Positions 6,465 through 14,643 of a DNA stretch of 52,776 nucleotides are shown piece after piece. The position numbers and the translations under genes were made by a program. How positions within the stretch are numbered: the stretch's first letter is position 1; the number at the start of each line of letters is the position of its first letter. The DNA comes from Candidatus Woesebacteria bacterium RIFCSPHIGHO2_02_FULL_42_20. GTDB taxonomy: Bacteria > Patescibacteriota > Microgenomatia > UBA8517. The stretch is from the NCBI GenBank assembly GCA_001792535.1, contig MGGS01000001.1, positions 122,882-175,657 of the forward strand, given 5' to 3'. The notes below the pieces were generated by a model. The model saw only the letters and a program-made list of their open reading frames with translations, did not search any database and was not told the origin of the DNA.

Positions 6465-7376
6465 ATGCCAACTACTTACAAAGGCTTATTGAAACTTTTT
6501 CTAACCCTTTTTCTTTTCACTTTTCTTCTCTATAAATTCCCTTTACAAGCCCGCTCAGCGGTTGCTAGTCATCTTGTCATTTCCGAAGTGCAAATATCCG
6601 GAGACGGGGGTGTACCCGCAAGCGATGAGTTCGTCGAGTTATATAACCCGACCGACACCGATATAGTAATGGAAAGTTGGCTACTAACGAGAAAAAATGG
6701 TGCGGGAACAGAAGCGAATCTGGTAAGTGAACTTAATGGAACCGTGCCGGCGCATGGCTATTTTCTGATAGGCCACGAAACAGGTTACAATGGTGCTACT
6801 TCGCTTGACGTTCCATACTCGGCTCCAAGTAATGCTCTGACAAGTAACTACGCCGTTCTTTTATACGACAATACTAATGCTCCTGTGGATAAAGTTGGTT
6901 TTGGAAATAATCCTGACGGCTTTGAAACGGCAGTTTTTGACCAAAACCCAGAGGCAAACAGCAGCGTTGAAAGAAAAGCCTGTCCGCTTTCCACCGACGA
7001 AAGTATGCTGACAGTGGATTTACTAAATGGCAACGCCGAAGACACCGATGACAACTCCGGTGATTTTGTCCTCCGCGAAGTTTCCGATCCGCAGAATTCA
7101 AGTTCCGCTACAGAAACGCCGAACTGTGCCACGCCAAGTGGAACACCGGCTGCCTCACCCACCGAATCGCCCGAAGAGAGCCCTACACCCATTGCAACAC
7201 CCACACCCACAATTGAACCGTCACCAAGCCCAACAGCTACACCCGAACCCACTCCAGAAGGGTTTGTGATTGCGAGATTTGCTTTCCCTGGGAGGACTAC
7301 TCTCTGCACTGTTACCCACGAAGCTAAAACAGTTTGGTTTTTGAAATTTCGTATCCCTAGGATTTCATGTAATTAA
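6465..7376 (+). CDS. Secreted lamin-tail-domain protein with PT/SP-rich stalk
   Basis: A signal peptide (roughly the first 30 residues, ending near QARSAVA) precedes a lamin-tail domain: SHLVISEVQISGDGG...DEFVELYNPTDTDIVMESWLL, the usual LTD opening. After about residue 215 comes a stalk rich in Pro, Thr, Ser and Glu, then a short tail (RFAFPGRTTLCTVTH... FRIPRISCN) with two Cys. LTDs in bacteria are usually extracellular and associated with surface binding or nucleases; no nuclease domain is present here. An ATG at 6456 is also in frame, but it lies inside the predicted -10 box. Confidence 0.82.
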   Translation: MPTTYKGLLKLFLTLFLFTFLLYKFPLQARSAVASHLVISEVQISGDGGVPASDEFVELYNPTDTDIVMESWLLTRKNGAGTEANLVSELNGTVPAHGYFLIGHETGYNGATSLDVPYSAPSNALTSNYAVLLYDNTNAPVDKVGFGNNPDGFETAVFDQNPEANSSVERKACPLSTDESMLTVDLLNGNAEDTDDNSGDFVLREVSDPQNSSSATETPNCATPSGTPAASPTESPEESPTPIATPTPTIEPSPSPTATPEPTPEGFVIARFAFPGRTTLCTVTHEAKTVWFLKFRIPRISCN

Positions 7377-7391
7377 CTTGCCAATAAGAGA

Positions 7392-8795
7392 ATGAATTTT
7401 AACAAGCAGGAAAAAAAGGCTTTCCCCAAGCCTTTGCCTCTTAGTAAACTCATAGGTCCGTCATTTATCATCTTAGGGATGGGCCTCGGTAGCGGGGAAC
7501 TTGTGCTGTGGCCTTATTTATCTTCAAACTTCGGCCTGGGTATAATTTGGGCAGCAATCTTAGGGATCACTTTCCAATTTTTCATAAACATGGAAATTGA
7601 GCGCTACACCTTGGCGACCGGAGAAAGTATCTTTGTGGGCTTAGCCAGAAAATTCGGCAGGTTTGCCCCAGTTTGGTTCATCTCGACAACACTCATTCCC
7701 TGGATGTGGCCGGGAATTATTGCTTCATCGGCTACCGTACTGGCTGCTGCTCTAAATATCGGGTATTCCAAATACGTAGGCATAGCACTCCTAATCATTA
7801 TCGGCATTTTGTTTAGCCTAGGCCGTGTAGTCTACAAAACCCAGGAGTCCATTCAAAAAACAATAATACTTGTCGGAGTACCTTTTATATTTATTGTCAC
7901 TTTGTTTTTGGCCAAAGGCCCGGACTGGCAAGCCCTGGCGGTAGGCGTCGTGGGCAAAGGAGACGGTTTTTGGTTTTTGCCCGTTGGTCTTCCTTTTGCG
8001 ACCTTTTTGGGTGCTCTGGCTTACGCAGGTGCAGGCGGCAATCTGAACTTGGCCCAATCGTTCTATGTCAAAGAAAAAGGCTATGGCATGGGTAAGTTTT
8101 CAGGCAGAATCACCAATATTCTTAGGGGTAATTCGGAAGACATAAAACTTGAAGGCACAACGTTTAACGTAAACAAAGATAACGTCGATCGATTCAATAC
8201 TTGGTGGAAAAGGATAAATATCGAGCACGCTTTACTCTTCTGGCTTACAGGCGCTTTCACTATGGTCCTGCTTTCGCTTTTAGCTTTTTCGACAGTTTTC
8301 GCCGACCCGGGTGTGGAAACCGGTATCAACTTTTTAATCCACGAAGCCGCTGCAATTGCCAGGCAAACATTTCCTTTTTTGGGTACTATCTTCTTGGTAA
8401 TGGCCGGTGTAATGCTTTTCGGGACCCAATTTGCAGTTTTCGGAAGTAACAGCAGAATAGCAAGCGAAAATTTGGTCATAGCAAACCGGGAAAAGTTTCA
8501 AATAACCAGTCTGCCCAAATACTTTTATATCTTTCTCTGGGTTCAAATATTTGCAGGAATAGCAATCTTTGCTGCAGGATTCACCGAACCGCTCGGGTTG
8601 ATTGTCATTGGTGCCGTAATGAACGCATTTTCGATGTTTATCTACTCCGGAATGCTTTTGCTACTCAACTCATCCATTTTGAGCAAACCACTTCGCCCTT
8701 CTCCATTTAGGCTGATCGCCGTCGGCTTGGCATTCCTGTTCTACGGAGGCTTTTCCGTTTACACCATTTTCCAAAACCTCCAAAAGTTAATATAA
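7392..8795 (+). CDS. Nramp-related membrane transporter lacking the usual metal-site motifs
   Basis: The 467-residue protein has about eleven hydrophobic segments. The first half matches the Nramp fold (LIGPSFIILGMGLGSGELVLWPY in TM1). Where canonical Nramp transporters carry the metal-binding DPGN in TM1, this one has GLGSGEL. Where TM6 should carry a Met-Pro-His, it has AYAGAGGNLNLAQSFY. It therefore belongs to a divergent Nramp-related clade and may not carry Mn2+ or Fe2+; the substrate is unknown. A hydrophilic insert of about 50 residues (KEKGYGMG to NTWWKRIN) lies mid-protein. The hydrolase gene follows after 11 bases. Confidence 0.8.
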   Translation: MNFNKQEKKAFPKPLPLSKLIGPSFIILGMGLGSGELVLWPYLSSNFGLGIIWAAILGITFQFFINMEIERYTLATGESIFVGLARKFGRFAPVWFISTTLIPWMWPGIIASSATVLAAALNIGYSKYVGIALLIIIGILFSLGRVVYKTQESIQKTIILVGVPFIFIVTLFLAKGPDWQALAVGVVGKGDGFWFLPVGLPFATFLGALAYAGAGGNLNLAQSFYVKEKGYGMGKFSGRITNILRGNSEDIKLEGTTFNVNKDNVDRFNTWWKRINIEHALLFWLTGAFTMVLLSLLAFSTVFADPGVETGINFLIHEAAAIARQTFPFLGTIFLVMAGVMLFGTQFAVFGSNSRIASENLVIANREKFQITSLPKYFYIFLWVQIFAGIAIFAAGFTEPLGLIVIGAVMNAFSMFIYSGMLLLLNSSILSKPLRPSPFRLIAVGLAFLFYGGFSVYTIFQNLQKLI

Positions 8796-8806
8796 TTTTA
8801 CAAGAC

Positions 8807-9817
8807 ATGCCGCGTATAAAACACATCTTGCTGATGCTATCGCTGTGCAGCCTTTGTGCCGTCCTGGGTTTATTTGCAGGCAGCCTTGGAAAAACGGCTT
8901 TACTTCTTGATCTGGTTAAACCGGTAAAAATCAGGTCCTATCCGGACTTAAACAGCTTTACCATTGAAAACCTTAGCAAACGACAAAGAGCCGAAAGTGA
9001 AATTAGTATTGAAAGGGAAATTACTGCTAATCAAGATTTCACAGGCTTTTTGGTCAATTTTTTGACTTTTGATCAAAGCGCCAAGGCCAGAAAAATCACA
9101 GGACTGCTAAATGTTCCAAAAGGTGACCGCAGGTTTCCTTTGGTTATTCTTATCAGGGGTTATGTTGACCAAGCACTCTACGAAACAGGCGTAGGCACGC
9201 GGCGAGTCGGAGAATTTTTAGCTTCCAATGGCTTTATCACCGTTGCACCGGATTACCTGGGTTACGGAGCTTCCAACGAGCAGGACGCAAATATTTTTAA
9301 AGCCAGGTTTGAAACTTACACAACCACCTTGGACCTATTAGCGTCGCTTGATTCTATCCCATCTTGGGATAAAACAAACTTATTCATTTGGGCCCATTCA
9401 AACGGCGGTTACATAGCGCTTGTTACACTTGAAGCAACAGGCCAATACATTCCTACCAGTCTATGGGCACCCGTAAGCAAAGCTTTCCCGTATTCAGTGC
9501 TTTACTACACAGATGAGTCGGCCGACGGCGGTAAATTCATACGCAGCGAGTTGGCGCGCTTTGAGGAATATCATACGGCTGATCTTTTTTCAATTCAACC
9601 CTATTTGGGCAAAATCGGAGCGCCGATACAATTACACCAAGGCGGAGCCGATGCAGCTGTTCCAATTGCATGGACAACCGCTCTGGCTTCAACTCTAACT
9701 AAGCTAGGTAAACAAGTGACTTACTTTAAATACTTAGATGCTGACCATAATATGAATCCAGACTGGAACGCCGCGATCCAAGCCGATCTTGAATTTTTCC
9801 GTTCGCTTATGAGATGA
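8807..9817 (+). CDS. Alpha/beta hydrolase (prolyl-oligopeptidase/dienelactone-hydrolase-like), membrane-anchored
   Basis: An N-terminal hydrophobic segment (about 5-27) acts as a signal or anchor. The hydrolase domain has FPLVILIRGYVD (about 110-121), DYLGYGASN (149-157), the nucleophile elbow IWAHSNGGY with Ser198, an Asp in GGADAAVP and His in DADHNMN near residue 316. This is a complete catalytic triad. The most similar well-known groups are S9-type peptidases and acyl esterases; the substrate is unclear. The TATAAT at 8791-8796 may give this gene its own short-leader transcript. Confidence 0.82.
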   Translation: MPRIKHILLMLSLCSLCAVLGLFAGSLGKTALLLDLVKPVKIRSYPDLNSFTIENLSKRQRAESEISIEREITANQDFTGFLVNFLTFDQSAKARKITGLLNVPKGDRRFPLVILIRGYVDQALYETGVGTRRVGEFLASNGFITVAPDYLGYGASNEQDANIFKARFETYTTTLDLLASLDSIPSWDKTNLFIWAHSNGGYIALVTLEATGQYIPTSLWAPVSKAFPYSVLYYTDESADGGKFIRSELARFEEYHTADLFSIQPYLGKIGAPIQLHQGGADAAVPIAWTTALASTLTKLGKQVTYFKYLDADHNMNPDWNAAIQADLEFFRSLMR

Positions 9818-9827
9818 TAAAAAAACT

Positions 9828-10172
9828 ATGAAATTGCTCATTAAGCTTGCCACTAACGTCTTTGCGCTTTATATTGTCGCTTCTATAGTGCCGGGTGTCA
9901 TAATTAGAGACTTATGGAGTGCGGTTGTCGCCGCTGTGATTATAGGTGTGATAAACACCTTTTTGAGGCCAATTTTGCAAATTCTGGCTTTGCCGGTAAC
10001 TATTTTGACTTTTGGAGTATTTGCCTTCTTAATTAATGTTTCGCTTTTGTATCTGGCTGCAAGCATAGTAGACGGTTTTGTAATTACAAATTTTGCCTCC
10101 GCTGTCGTAGCCTCAATTGCGCTGTTTTTTATTTCCTGGTTCCTTCATAAGTTGGGGGAAGAGAAAAAATGA
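9828..10172 (+). CDS. Phage_holin_4_2-like (PF04020) small integral membrane protein
   Basis: At 114 residues, it is almost entirely four hydrophobic segments. The motif GVINTFLRPILQILALPVTILTFGVFAFLIN is the signature of the PF04020/YvlD-like family. Despite the family name, most members are chromosomal and not holins. It starts ten bases after the hydrolase stop. The function is unknown, perhaps in envelope stress. Confidence 0.85.
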   Translation: MKLLIKLATNVFALYIVASIVPGVIIRDLWSAVVAAVIIGVINTFLRPILQILALPVTILTFGVFAFLINVSLLYLAASIVDGFVITNFASAVVASIALFFISWFLHKLGEEKK

Positions 10173-10180
10173 GCTATAAT
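10152..10180 (+). promoter_or_regulatory. Promoter for the microprotein-tig unit
   Basis: TTGGGG (10152-10157), 17-base spacer, TATAAT (10175-10180), then eight bases to the ATG at 10189. It lies at the end of the PF04020 gene. Confidence 0.6.
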
Positions 10181-10188
10181 ACTTCCAA

Positions 10189-10335
10189 ATGAAAAAATAC
10201 ATCAAGAAAAAGTCTGGGCCGAAATTGGGCTTTCGCACGGCAGACTTTTTTAGAGGCAGCAAATTTAGCGGCGGGGGCAAGCCACCTTCGGCGAAGTTCA
10301 ATCCTTCAAGATTTAAAATTCAACACAAAGGCTAA
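10189..10335 (+). CDS. Cationic 48-aa microprotein upstream of trigger factor
   Basis: The 48-codon frame encodes a Lys/Arg/Gly/Phe-rich product starting MKKYIKKKSGPKLGFRTADFF and ending NPSRFKIQHKG. It has no membrane segment or acidic cluster and its charge is strongly positive, as for small ribosome- or nucleic-acid-binding proteins. A promoter with the -10 eight bases before the ATG supports real, leaderless expression. The trigger factor ATG follows three bases after the stop, so both are likely on one transcript. The central KPPSAKF segment comes from a sequence word also seen near 805-826. The function is unknown. Confidence 0.6.
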   Translation: MKKYIKKKSGPKLGFRTADFFRGSKFSGGGKPPSAKFNPSRFKIQHKG

Positions 10336-10338
10336 CCT

Positions 10339-11190
10339 ATGGTAACCAACAACTCGGCAACTATACCTACAATTACCTCAACTATTGCACGCGAAGCTGA
10401 TAAAAGCGTCCTGGTCAGCCTTAGTGTGCCTATCGGTCTTGTCGAAGATGAAATTGAAAAGGTCTTGGAGCAAGAGGCAAAACATACCGAAGTCGCAGGC
10501 TTTAGAAAAGGCATGGCGCCAAAACATCTGGTCCGGAAAAATATCTCCGAGGATAAACTTCTCAACATGGCGCTTTCTTCAATTTTACCGAAAGCATTTT
10601 CCGAAGCAGTAAAGGAAAACAAGCTAAACATAATAATGTATCCAAAATTTGAAATTTCAGCCAAAAAAGAAAGCGTTATCGAGGTAAAAGCTGTTACCTG
10701 CGAGGTTCCCGAAATAGATCTTGGAGACTATAGAGAACTAATCAAAAGAAACAAACGCATCTCGACTGACCAGCCCACTAGGGAACAAAAAGACGGAGAA
10801 ATCATTCGAATCCTTATTGAAAAATTCAAAAACACGCTTCTTCCAAAAGTATTGGTCAGCGCGGAAGTAGACTTGAAATTGGCAAATTTACTCTCTAGAC
10901 TCGAGAAACTTGGGCTTACCCTTGAGTCTTATCTACAATCGACGGGCAAAACGCCCGAAACACTGCGCAAAGAATACGAAGAGCAAGTCAGAGGCTCGCT
11001 TATTCTTGATTTTGTATTGAGTGGAATTTCTTCAAAAGAAAATATAAAGATTGAAGACACCGAAGCGGTTAGCTACTTTAAAGCAGCTAACCCAAATAGC
11101 ACTTCTGATCCAAATGAAAACCAACTACCGATTGTCAAACAGGCTCTCAAAAAGCGAAAGGCACTTGATATTTTAACCTCCCTGTTGTAA
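10339..11190 (+). CDS. tig: Trigger factor, short form without PPIase domain
   Basis: The ribosome-binding N-terminal domain is present, with the signature VAGFRKGMAPKHLV (52-65) that docks on L23. The C-terminal chaperone-like helices follow (about 140-283). Full-length trigger factor is about 430 residues; this one is 283, and no FKBP-type prolyl isomerase domain lies between the two. It should still bind nascent chains at the tunnel exit. No clpP or clpX follows, unlike in many bacteria. Confidence 0.85.
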   Translation: MVTNNSATIPTITSTIAREADKSVLVSLSVPIGLVEDEIEKVLEQEAKHTEVAGFRKGMAPKHLVRKNISEDKLLNMALSSILPKAFSEAVKENKLNIIMYPKFEISAKKESVIEVKAVTCEVPEIDLGDYRELIKRNKRISTDQPTREQKDGEIIRILIEKFKNTLLPKVLVSAEVDLKLANLLSRLEKLGLTLESYLQSTGKTPETLRKEYEEQVRGSLILDFVLSGISSKENIKIEDTEAVSYFKAANPNSTSDPNENQLPIVKQALKKRKALDILTSLL

Positions 11191-11220
11191 AATCCTCCCA
11201 ACTGTTGTATGCTATAGGAT

Positions 11221-11868
11221 GTGTTTTATCAAACCATGAATAGCCAAAATAAACTCAGCGACAAAAAGGCGATCAGGCGAGCTAATGTTTTGGAAAGCCT
11301 CAAAGACATTGGTGGTTCCAGTGTGGATTCTTTTAAAAATGATTTGCTTGGGGGTATGTCCAATGATTTTGTAAACCAGGTTTTCGGCGGAGGTTACGGT
11401 AAAAAGTACTCCGGTGAAATATCTCCAGGCGAGGCTCTCGAATTTTCCGAAGTAATGACAGGCAATCGGGAGGCCAAAGAGAAGCTTGTCAGTCAAGTAA
11501 GAATCGAAAAAACTTTAGTTGAAGAAGAAAGACTTCTACTTGAAAAAAAGGGCAAGGAACTGCAGATGCAGCTTTATGTACTAAAGCAAGAGGTAGAAAC
11601 TTTGACTGCAACCACCGAAGGTCTAGCCAAGGAACTGCGGGTAGCCGCTATCCAAGCACCGGTCGAGCCCGGTGTATATCACTTAATCTTTTTCGAGAAA
11701 TTAATCGAGTTTCTAAAAAGTTTCAGAAAGAAAATTGAAAAAGCGGCCATATGGCTGCACGCTACCAACAAACGTGCCCAAAAGAAAAATTTCTGGGGGC
11801 TGTATAAATCCCAAGGCAGCAAGTTTTTCCTTTCGGGTGAACATTACTCGCAGCGTTCTGCCGGCTAG
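11221..11868 (+). CDS. Coiled-coil protein of unknown function (DUF5660-like)
   Basis: The 215-residue product has a polar N-terminus containing ESLKDIGGSSVDSFKNDLLGG and NQVFGGGYGKKYSGEI. A strong Glu/Lys/Leu coiled coil follows (about 85-145), then a conserved-looking C-terminus ending LSGEHYSQRSAG. I recall this arrangement from a Microgenomates-restricted family annotated DUF5660; that is from memory, not a search. The GTG at 11221 sits seven bases after a TATGCT box and could be leaderless; the ATG at 11236 is the alternative. Neither has a Shine-Dalgarno. Confidence 0.75.
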   Translation: MFYQTMNSQNKLSDKKAIRRANVLESLKDIGGSSVDSFKNDLLGGMSNDFVNQVFGGGYGKKYSGEISPGEALEFSEVMTGNREAKEKLVSQVRIEKTLVEEERLLLEKKGKELQMQLYVLKQEVETLTATTEGLAKELRVAAIQAPVEPGVYHLIFFEKLIEFLKSFRKKIEKAAIWLHATNKRAQKKNFWGLYKSQGSKFFLSGEHYSQRSAG

Positions 11869-11874
11869 AGTCAA

Positions 11875-11903
11875 TTGCTTAAGCCTTCATTATCTTGTAG
11901 AAT
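11875..11903 (+). promoter_or_regulatory. Promoter of the tRNA-Val/tRNA-Ala unit
   Basis: TTGCTT (11875-11880), 17-base spacer, TAGAAT (11898-11903), nine bases before tRNA-Val. The spacing to the RNA matches the other tRNA promoters here. Confidence 0.6.
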
Positions 11904-11912
11904 TCCATTACT

Positions 11913-11986
11913 GGTCGGTTAGCTCAGTTGGCCAGAGCGCATACTTGACGTGTATGAGGTCGCGGGTTCGAGCCCTGCACCGACCA
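11913..11986 (+). tRNA. tRNA-Val (anticodon GAC)
   Basis: The acceptor stem GGTCGGT/ACCGACC is followed by A11986. The anticodon arm CATAC-TTGACGT-GTATG gives GAC. The T arm contains GTTCGAG. Confidence 0.94.
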
Positions 11987-12000
11987 CAAATTTTATTTCT

Positions 12001-12071
12001 GGGCCCGTCGTTCAATGGCAGGACACATGGCTGGCAGTCATGGAACGGGAGTTCGATTCTCCCTGGGTCCA
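12001..12071 (+). tRNA. tRNA-Ala (anticodon GGC)
   Basis: The acceptor stem GGGCCCG pairs with TGGGTCC and includes the G3-U70 wobble that identifies tRNA-Ala. The loop CTGGCAG gives anticodon GGC. The anticodon stem CATGG/TCATG includes a G-U pair. A12071 is the discriminator. Confidence 0.88.
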
Positions 12072-12119
12072 CAAGAGAGAAAATTGCAAGCAAGAGGTAC
12101 TTGGTGTAATCAAAAATTT

Positions 12120-12818
12120 ATGGCCAACCAACAACTGTCCGATTATGTCGGACAACAACTACGACAAGGGAAAAACAAAGAAGAAATAAGGACCAAACTT
12201 TTAGGAACCGGGTGGCAAGAAACGGATATTAACCACGTGCTCAATGCGACCAATTCTGTTCAATCTTCCAGTCCTCCATTGCCTCCTCAACAGTCTTCAT
12301 TCACTTCAACGGGTATGCAACAACTTGACCCTAAAGCTGTGTGGTTATTTTTTCTTCATTCAGTTTTTATGTTTCTGTTCATTGCGATTTGGATAGTGTT
12401 TGGATTTATAGCCGCATTAACCGATTCATTGGCTGGGACCCTGGAAATTGGGTTGTTAATCCTTCTGGCTTTTTTGGTTTTTTCTTTCATTTGGGCAAAA
12501 CTCACTTATCGTTTCTATCGTTACGAACTCACTGATGCCGGTTTTCGTAAGGAGCTCGGAGTTATTTATAAAAAGTATGTAACCATTCCTTATGACCGCA
12601 TTCAGAACGTCGATATTTATCGCGGTATCTTGGCTCGCATACTTGGATTGTCTGACCTTAACATCCAAACGGCTGGAATGAGCGCAACGGTCGGAAGATT
12701 TGGTATGTCTGGTGGTGGCGCTGAAGGACGATTGCCAGCAGTATCCCGAGAAACTGCCGAGCAACTCCGTGACGAGCTTATTCAACGAGCTCGCCAAGCC
12801 AAGAATCAGGGACTCTAG
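12120..12818 (+). CDS. PH-domain (YdbS/YdbT-like) membrane protein
   Basis: Starting at the ATG at 12120 (an upstream in-frame ATG falls inside tRNA-Ala), the protein is 232 residues. Residues 1-40 resemble a short helical SHOCT-like segment (LSDYVGQQLRQGKNKEEIRTKLLGTGW). A Ser/Pro/Gln linker follows, then two membrane helices (about 80-135), then a bacterial PH domain: YRFYRYELTDAGFRKELGVIYKKYVTIPYDRIQNVDIYRGILARILGLSDLNIQTAG. The IPYDRIQNV motif is typical of this family. The role is unknown, probably at the inner face of the membrane. Confidence 0.85.
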   Translation: MANQQLSDYVGQQLRQGKNKEEIRTKLLGTGWQETDINHVLNATNSVQSSSPPLPPQQSSFTSTGMQQLDPKAVWLFFLHSVFMFLFIAIWIVFGFIAALTDSLAGTLEIGLLILLAFLVFSFIWAKLTYRFYRYELTDAGFRKELGVIYKKYVTIPYDRIQNVDIYRGILARILGLSDLNIQTAGMSATVGRFGMSGGGAEGRLPAVSRETAEQLRDELIQRARQAKNQGL

Positions 12819-12882
12819 CTTTTATATGCGCTCCGTCTTTATTCTCCGGTAAAACTCGTGTACAATTATGTTTATCCAAAAG

Positions 12883-12899
12883 ACCCGAGTGGGTTTTTT
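12883..12899 (+). terminator. Short intrinsic terminator before the ABC transporter gene
   Basis: ACCC, loop GAGT, GGGT followed by a six-T run; flanking A's extend the stem. It lies 65 bases after the PH-domain gene and overlaps an upstream in-frame ATG (12868) of the ABC gene, which argues for the later start at 12913. Confidence 0.6.
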
Positions 12900-12912
12900 G
12901 TTGTCTAAAAAC

Positions 12913-14643
12913 ATGTATAAAATGCTTAAAACTTTTTATCATTTTTACGCCTCTAGAAGGTTAGTGTTTATATTTTTCATATTTTTGGTAATTTCCTCCG
13001 CAATTCTTGGAAGTCTGACGCCGTATTTTTACAAATTATTTGTCGATTCAATTTCCCTCCAGCAATTTAACAAACTATTATTATTGCTCGTTATTTATAT
13101 ATTCGTTAGAGTCATTGACCTTATAATACACACCCTTTCTTTTTACGTCGGCGATATCCATCTGGCATTACCGTCATCCGCAAACGCCAGAACCGCGATA
13201 TTCAAACATATTCAGGATTTAGATTTTGCTTTCCATGTCAGGAAAAGCACAGGCAGCTTAATCTCGGTTTTTAAAAGAGGGGACGGAGCCTTTTGGAATC
13301 TTTCTCACCAACTGCATTACAAGATCTTAAATATTCTTGTGAGTTTTGTAGTCATGCTTTATTTTTTTTCAAGGCTTAACTTACTCATAACCGTAACTTC
13401 TGTCATTTCATTTCTGGTAACCATCATCGCAGCGAAGATTTGGATCACCTACCACATAAAACTGAGGAATGCCGCAAACACCGAAGAAGACAAAGTATCG
13501 GCAATAATAGTAGACAACATGATCGGTTACGAAACTGTCAAACTATTCTCGAATGAGGCTTGGGAATACCACAGGCTCAAAAATGAATTTAGAATTTGGC
13601 TCAGTAAAAATTTTAATTATCTTTTTTCATACAGAGTTTTTGATATTACGATAGGCTCTTTTGTAAATATCAGCATTTTAGCAGGAATTGCGCTGGCACT
13701 TATCTTGGTTTCCGGGTCTAAACTCGGAGTCGGAGATTTTGTCCTGGTTGTTGCATTCATTGAAAGCTTTCACGCCAAGGTCTGGGATCTAATATGGGGC
13801 TTTCGCGAAATTGCAAAAAGTTACACAGACATCCAAAAATATTTCGGTATTTTAGACAATGAAGTTCAAATAAAAGATCCCGTCAATGAAAAAAAACTCA
13901 CCATAATCAAAGGCGAAATCGAATTTAGCGGTGTTTACTTTGCCTATGAAAAAAATACCAGGGAAGCCTTGAAAAATGTCAACCTGAAAATCCGCGAAGG
14001 CCAAACGGTTGCCTTGGTCGGCCGCTCCGGAAGCGGCAAAACCACACTTGTAAAGCTATTAATGCGATTTTACGACGTTAGCCGAGGGAAAATAACAATA
14101 GACGACATTAATATTAAAAATTTGTCCAAGTCGCGCCTGCGCTCATTTATCGGCGTTGTCCCACAAGAGCCTATTTTATTTAATCATTCGATAAAATATA
14201 ATATAAGCTACGGAAGACCCAGAGCATCGTTAAAGGAAATAGTTTCCGCTGCCAGGATGGCAAATATCGCCGAGTTTATCGAAACCCTCCCCAAAAAATA
14301 CGAGACACAAGTAGGAGAGCGAGGAGTAAAACTTTCTGGTGGTCAAAAGCAAAGATTGGCAATTGCCAGAATGATTCTTGCCGATCCTGAAATAATTATT
14401 TTCGACGAGGCGACGAGCCAGCTGGACAGCGAATCGGAAAGGCTCATCCAAGATGCTATCTGGCGGGTGACGGCAAACAAGACGACAATTATTATCGCGC
14501 ACCGCCTGTCAACTGTCATGAAAGCCGACAAGATAATAGTCATGGACAACGGCAAGATCGTTGAGATCGGCTCGCACAGAGAGTTACTTGCCAGAAAGAA
14601 GTCACTCTACAGGCGATTTTGGAATTTACAAATAAAATTATGA
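12913..14643 (+). CDS. ABC transporter, fused permease/ATPase (Atm1/MsbA-type exporter half)
   Basis: Six membrane helices (about residues 15-300) are fused to a nucleotide-binding domain (about 330-576). Walker A is GRSGSGKTT, the signature is LSGGQKQR, Walker B is IIIFDEATSQLD and the H-loop is IIAHRLS. All catalytic residues are present, so it should function as a homodimeric exporter. The ETVKLFSNEAWEY segment in the coupling region resembles the Atm1/MsbA-like exporters, but the substrate cannot be told. The ATG at 12868 is in frame but sits in a terminator hairpin. The HD gene overlaps its stop by an ATGA. Confidence 0.88.
   Translation: MYKMLKTFYHFYASRRLVFIFFIFLVISSAILGSLTPYFYKLFVDSISLQQFNKLLLLLVIYIFVRVIDLIIHTLSFYVGDIHLALPSSANARTAIFKHIQDLDFAFHVRKSTGSLISVFKRGDGAFWNLSHQLHYKILNILVSFVVMLYFFSRLNLLITVTSVISFLVTIIAAKIWITYHIKLRNAANTEEDKVSAIIVDNMIGYETVKLFSNEAWEYHRLKNEFRIWLSKNFNYLFSYRVFDITIGSFVNISILAGIALALILVSGSKLGVGDFVLVVAFIESFHAKVWDLIWGFREIAKSYTDIQKYFGILDNEVQIKDPVNEKKLTIIKGEIEFSGVYFAYEKNTREALKNVNLKIREGQTVALVGRSGSGKTTLVKLLMRFYDVSRGKITIDDINIKNLSKSRLRSFIGVVPQEPILFNHSIKYNISYGRPRASLKEIVSAARMANIAEFIETLPKKYETQVGERGVKLSGGQKQRLAIARMILADPEIIIFDEATSQLDSESERLIQDAIWRVTANKTTIIIAHRLSTVMKADKIIVMDNGKIVEIGSHRELLARKKSLYRRFWNLQIKL

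Noticed and set aside
6848-7309. 153-codon minus-strand frame opposite the lamin-tail gene
   Set aside because: It mirrors the repetitive Pro/Thr stalk and has no support beyond being open.
12868-12912. N-terminal extension of the ABC transporter from ATG 12868
   Set aside because: The segment contains a terminator hairpin with T run; the later ATG gives a normal N-terminus.
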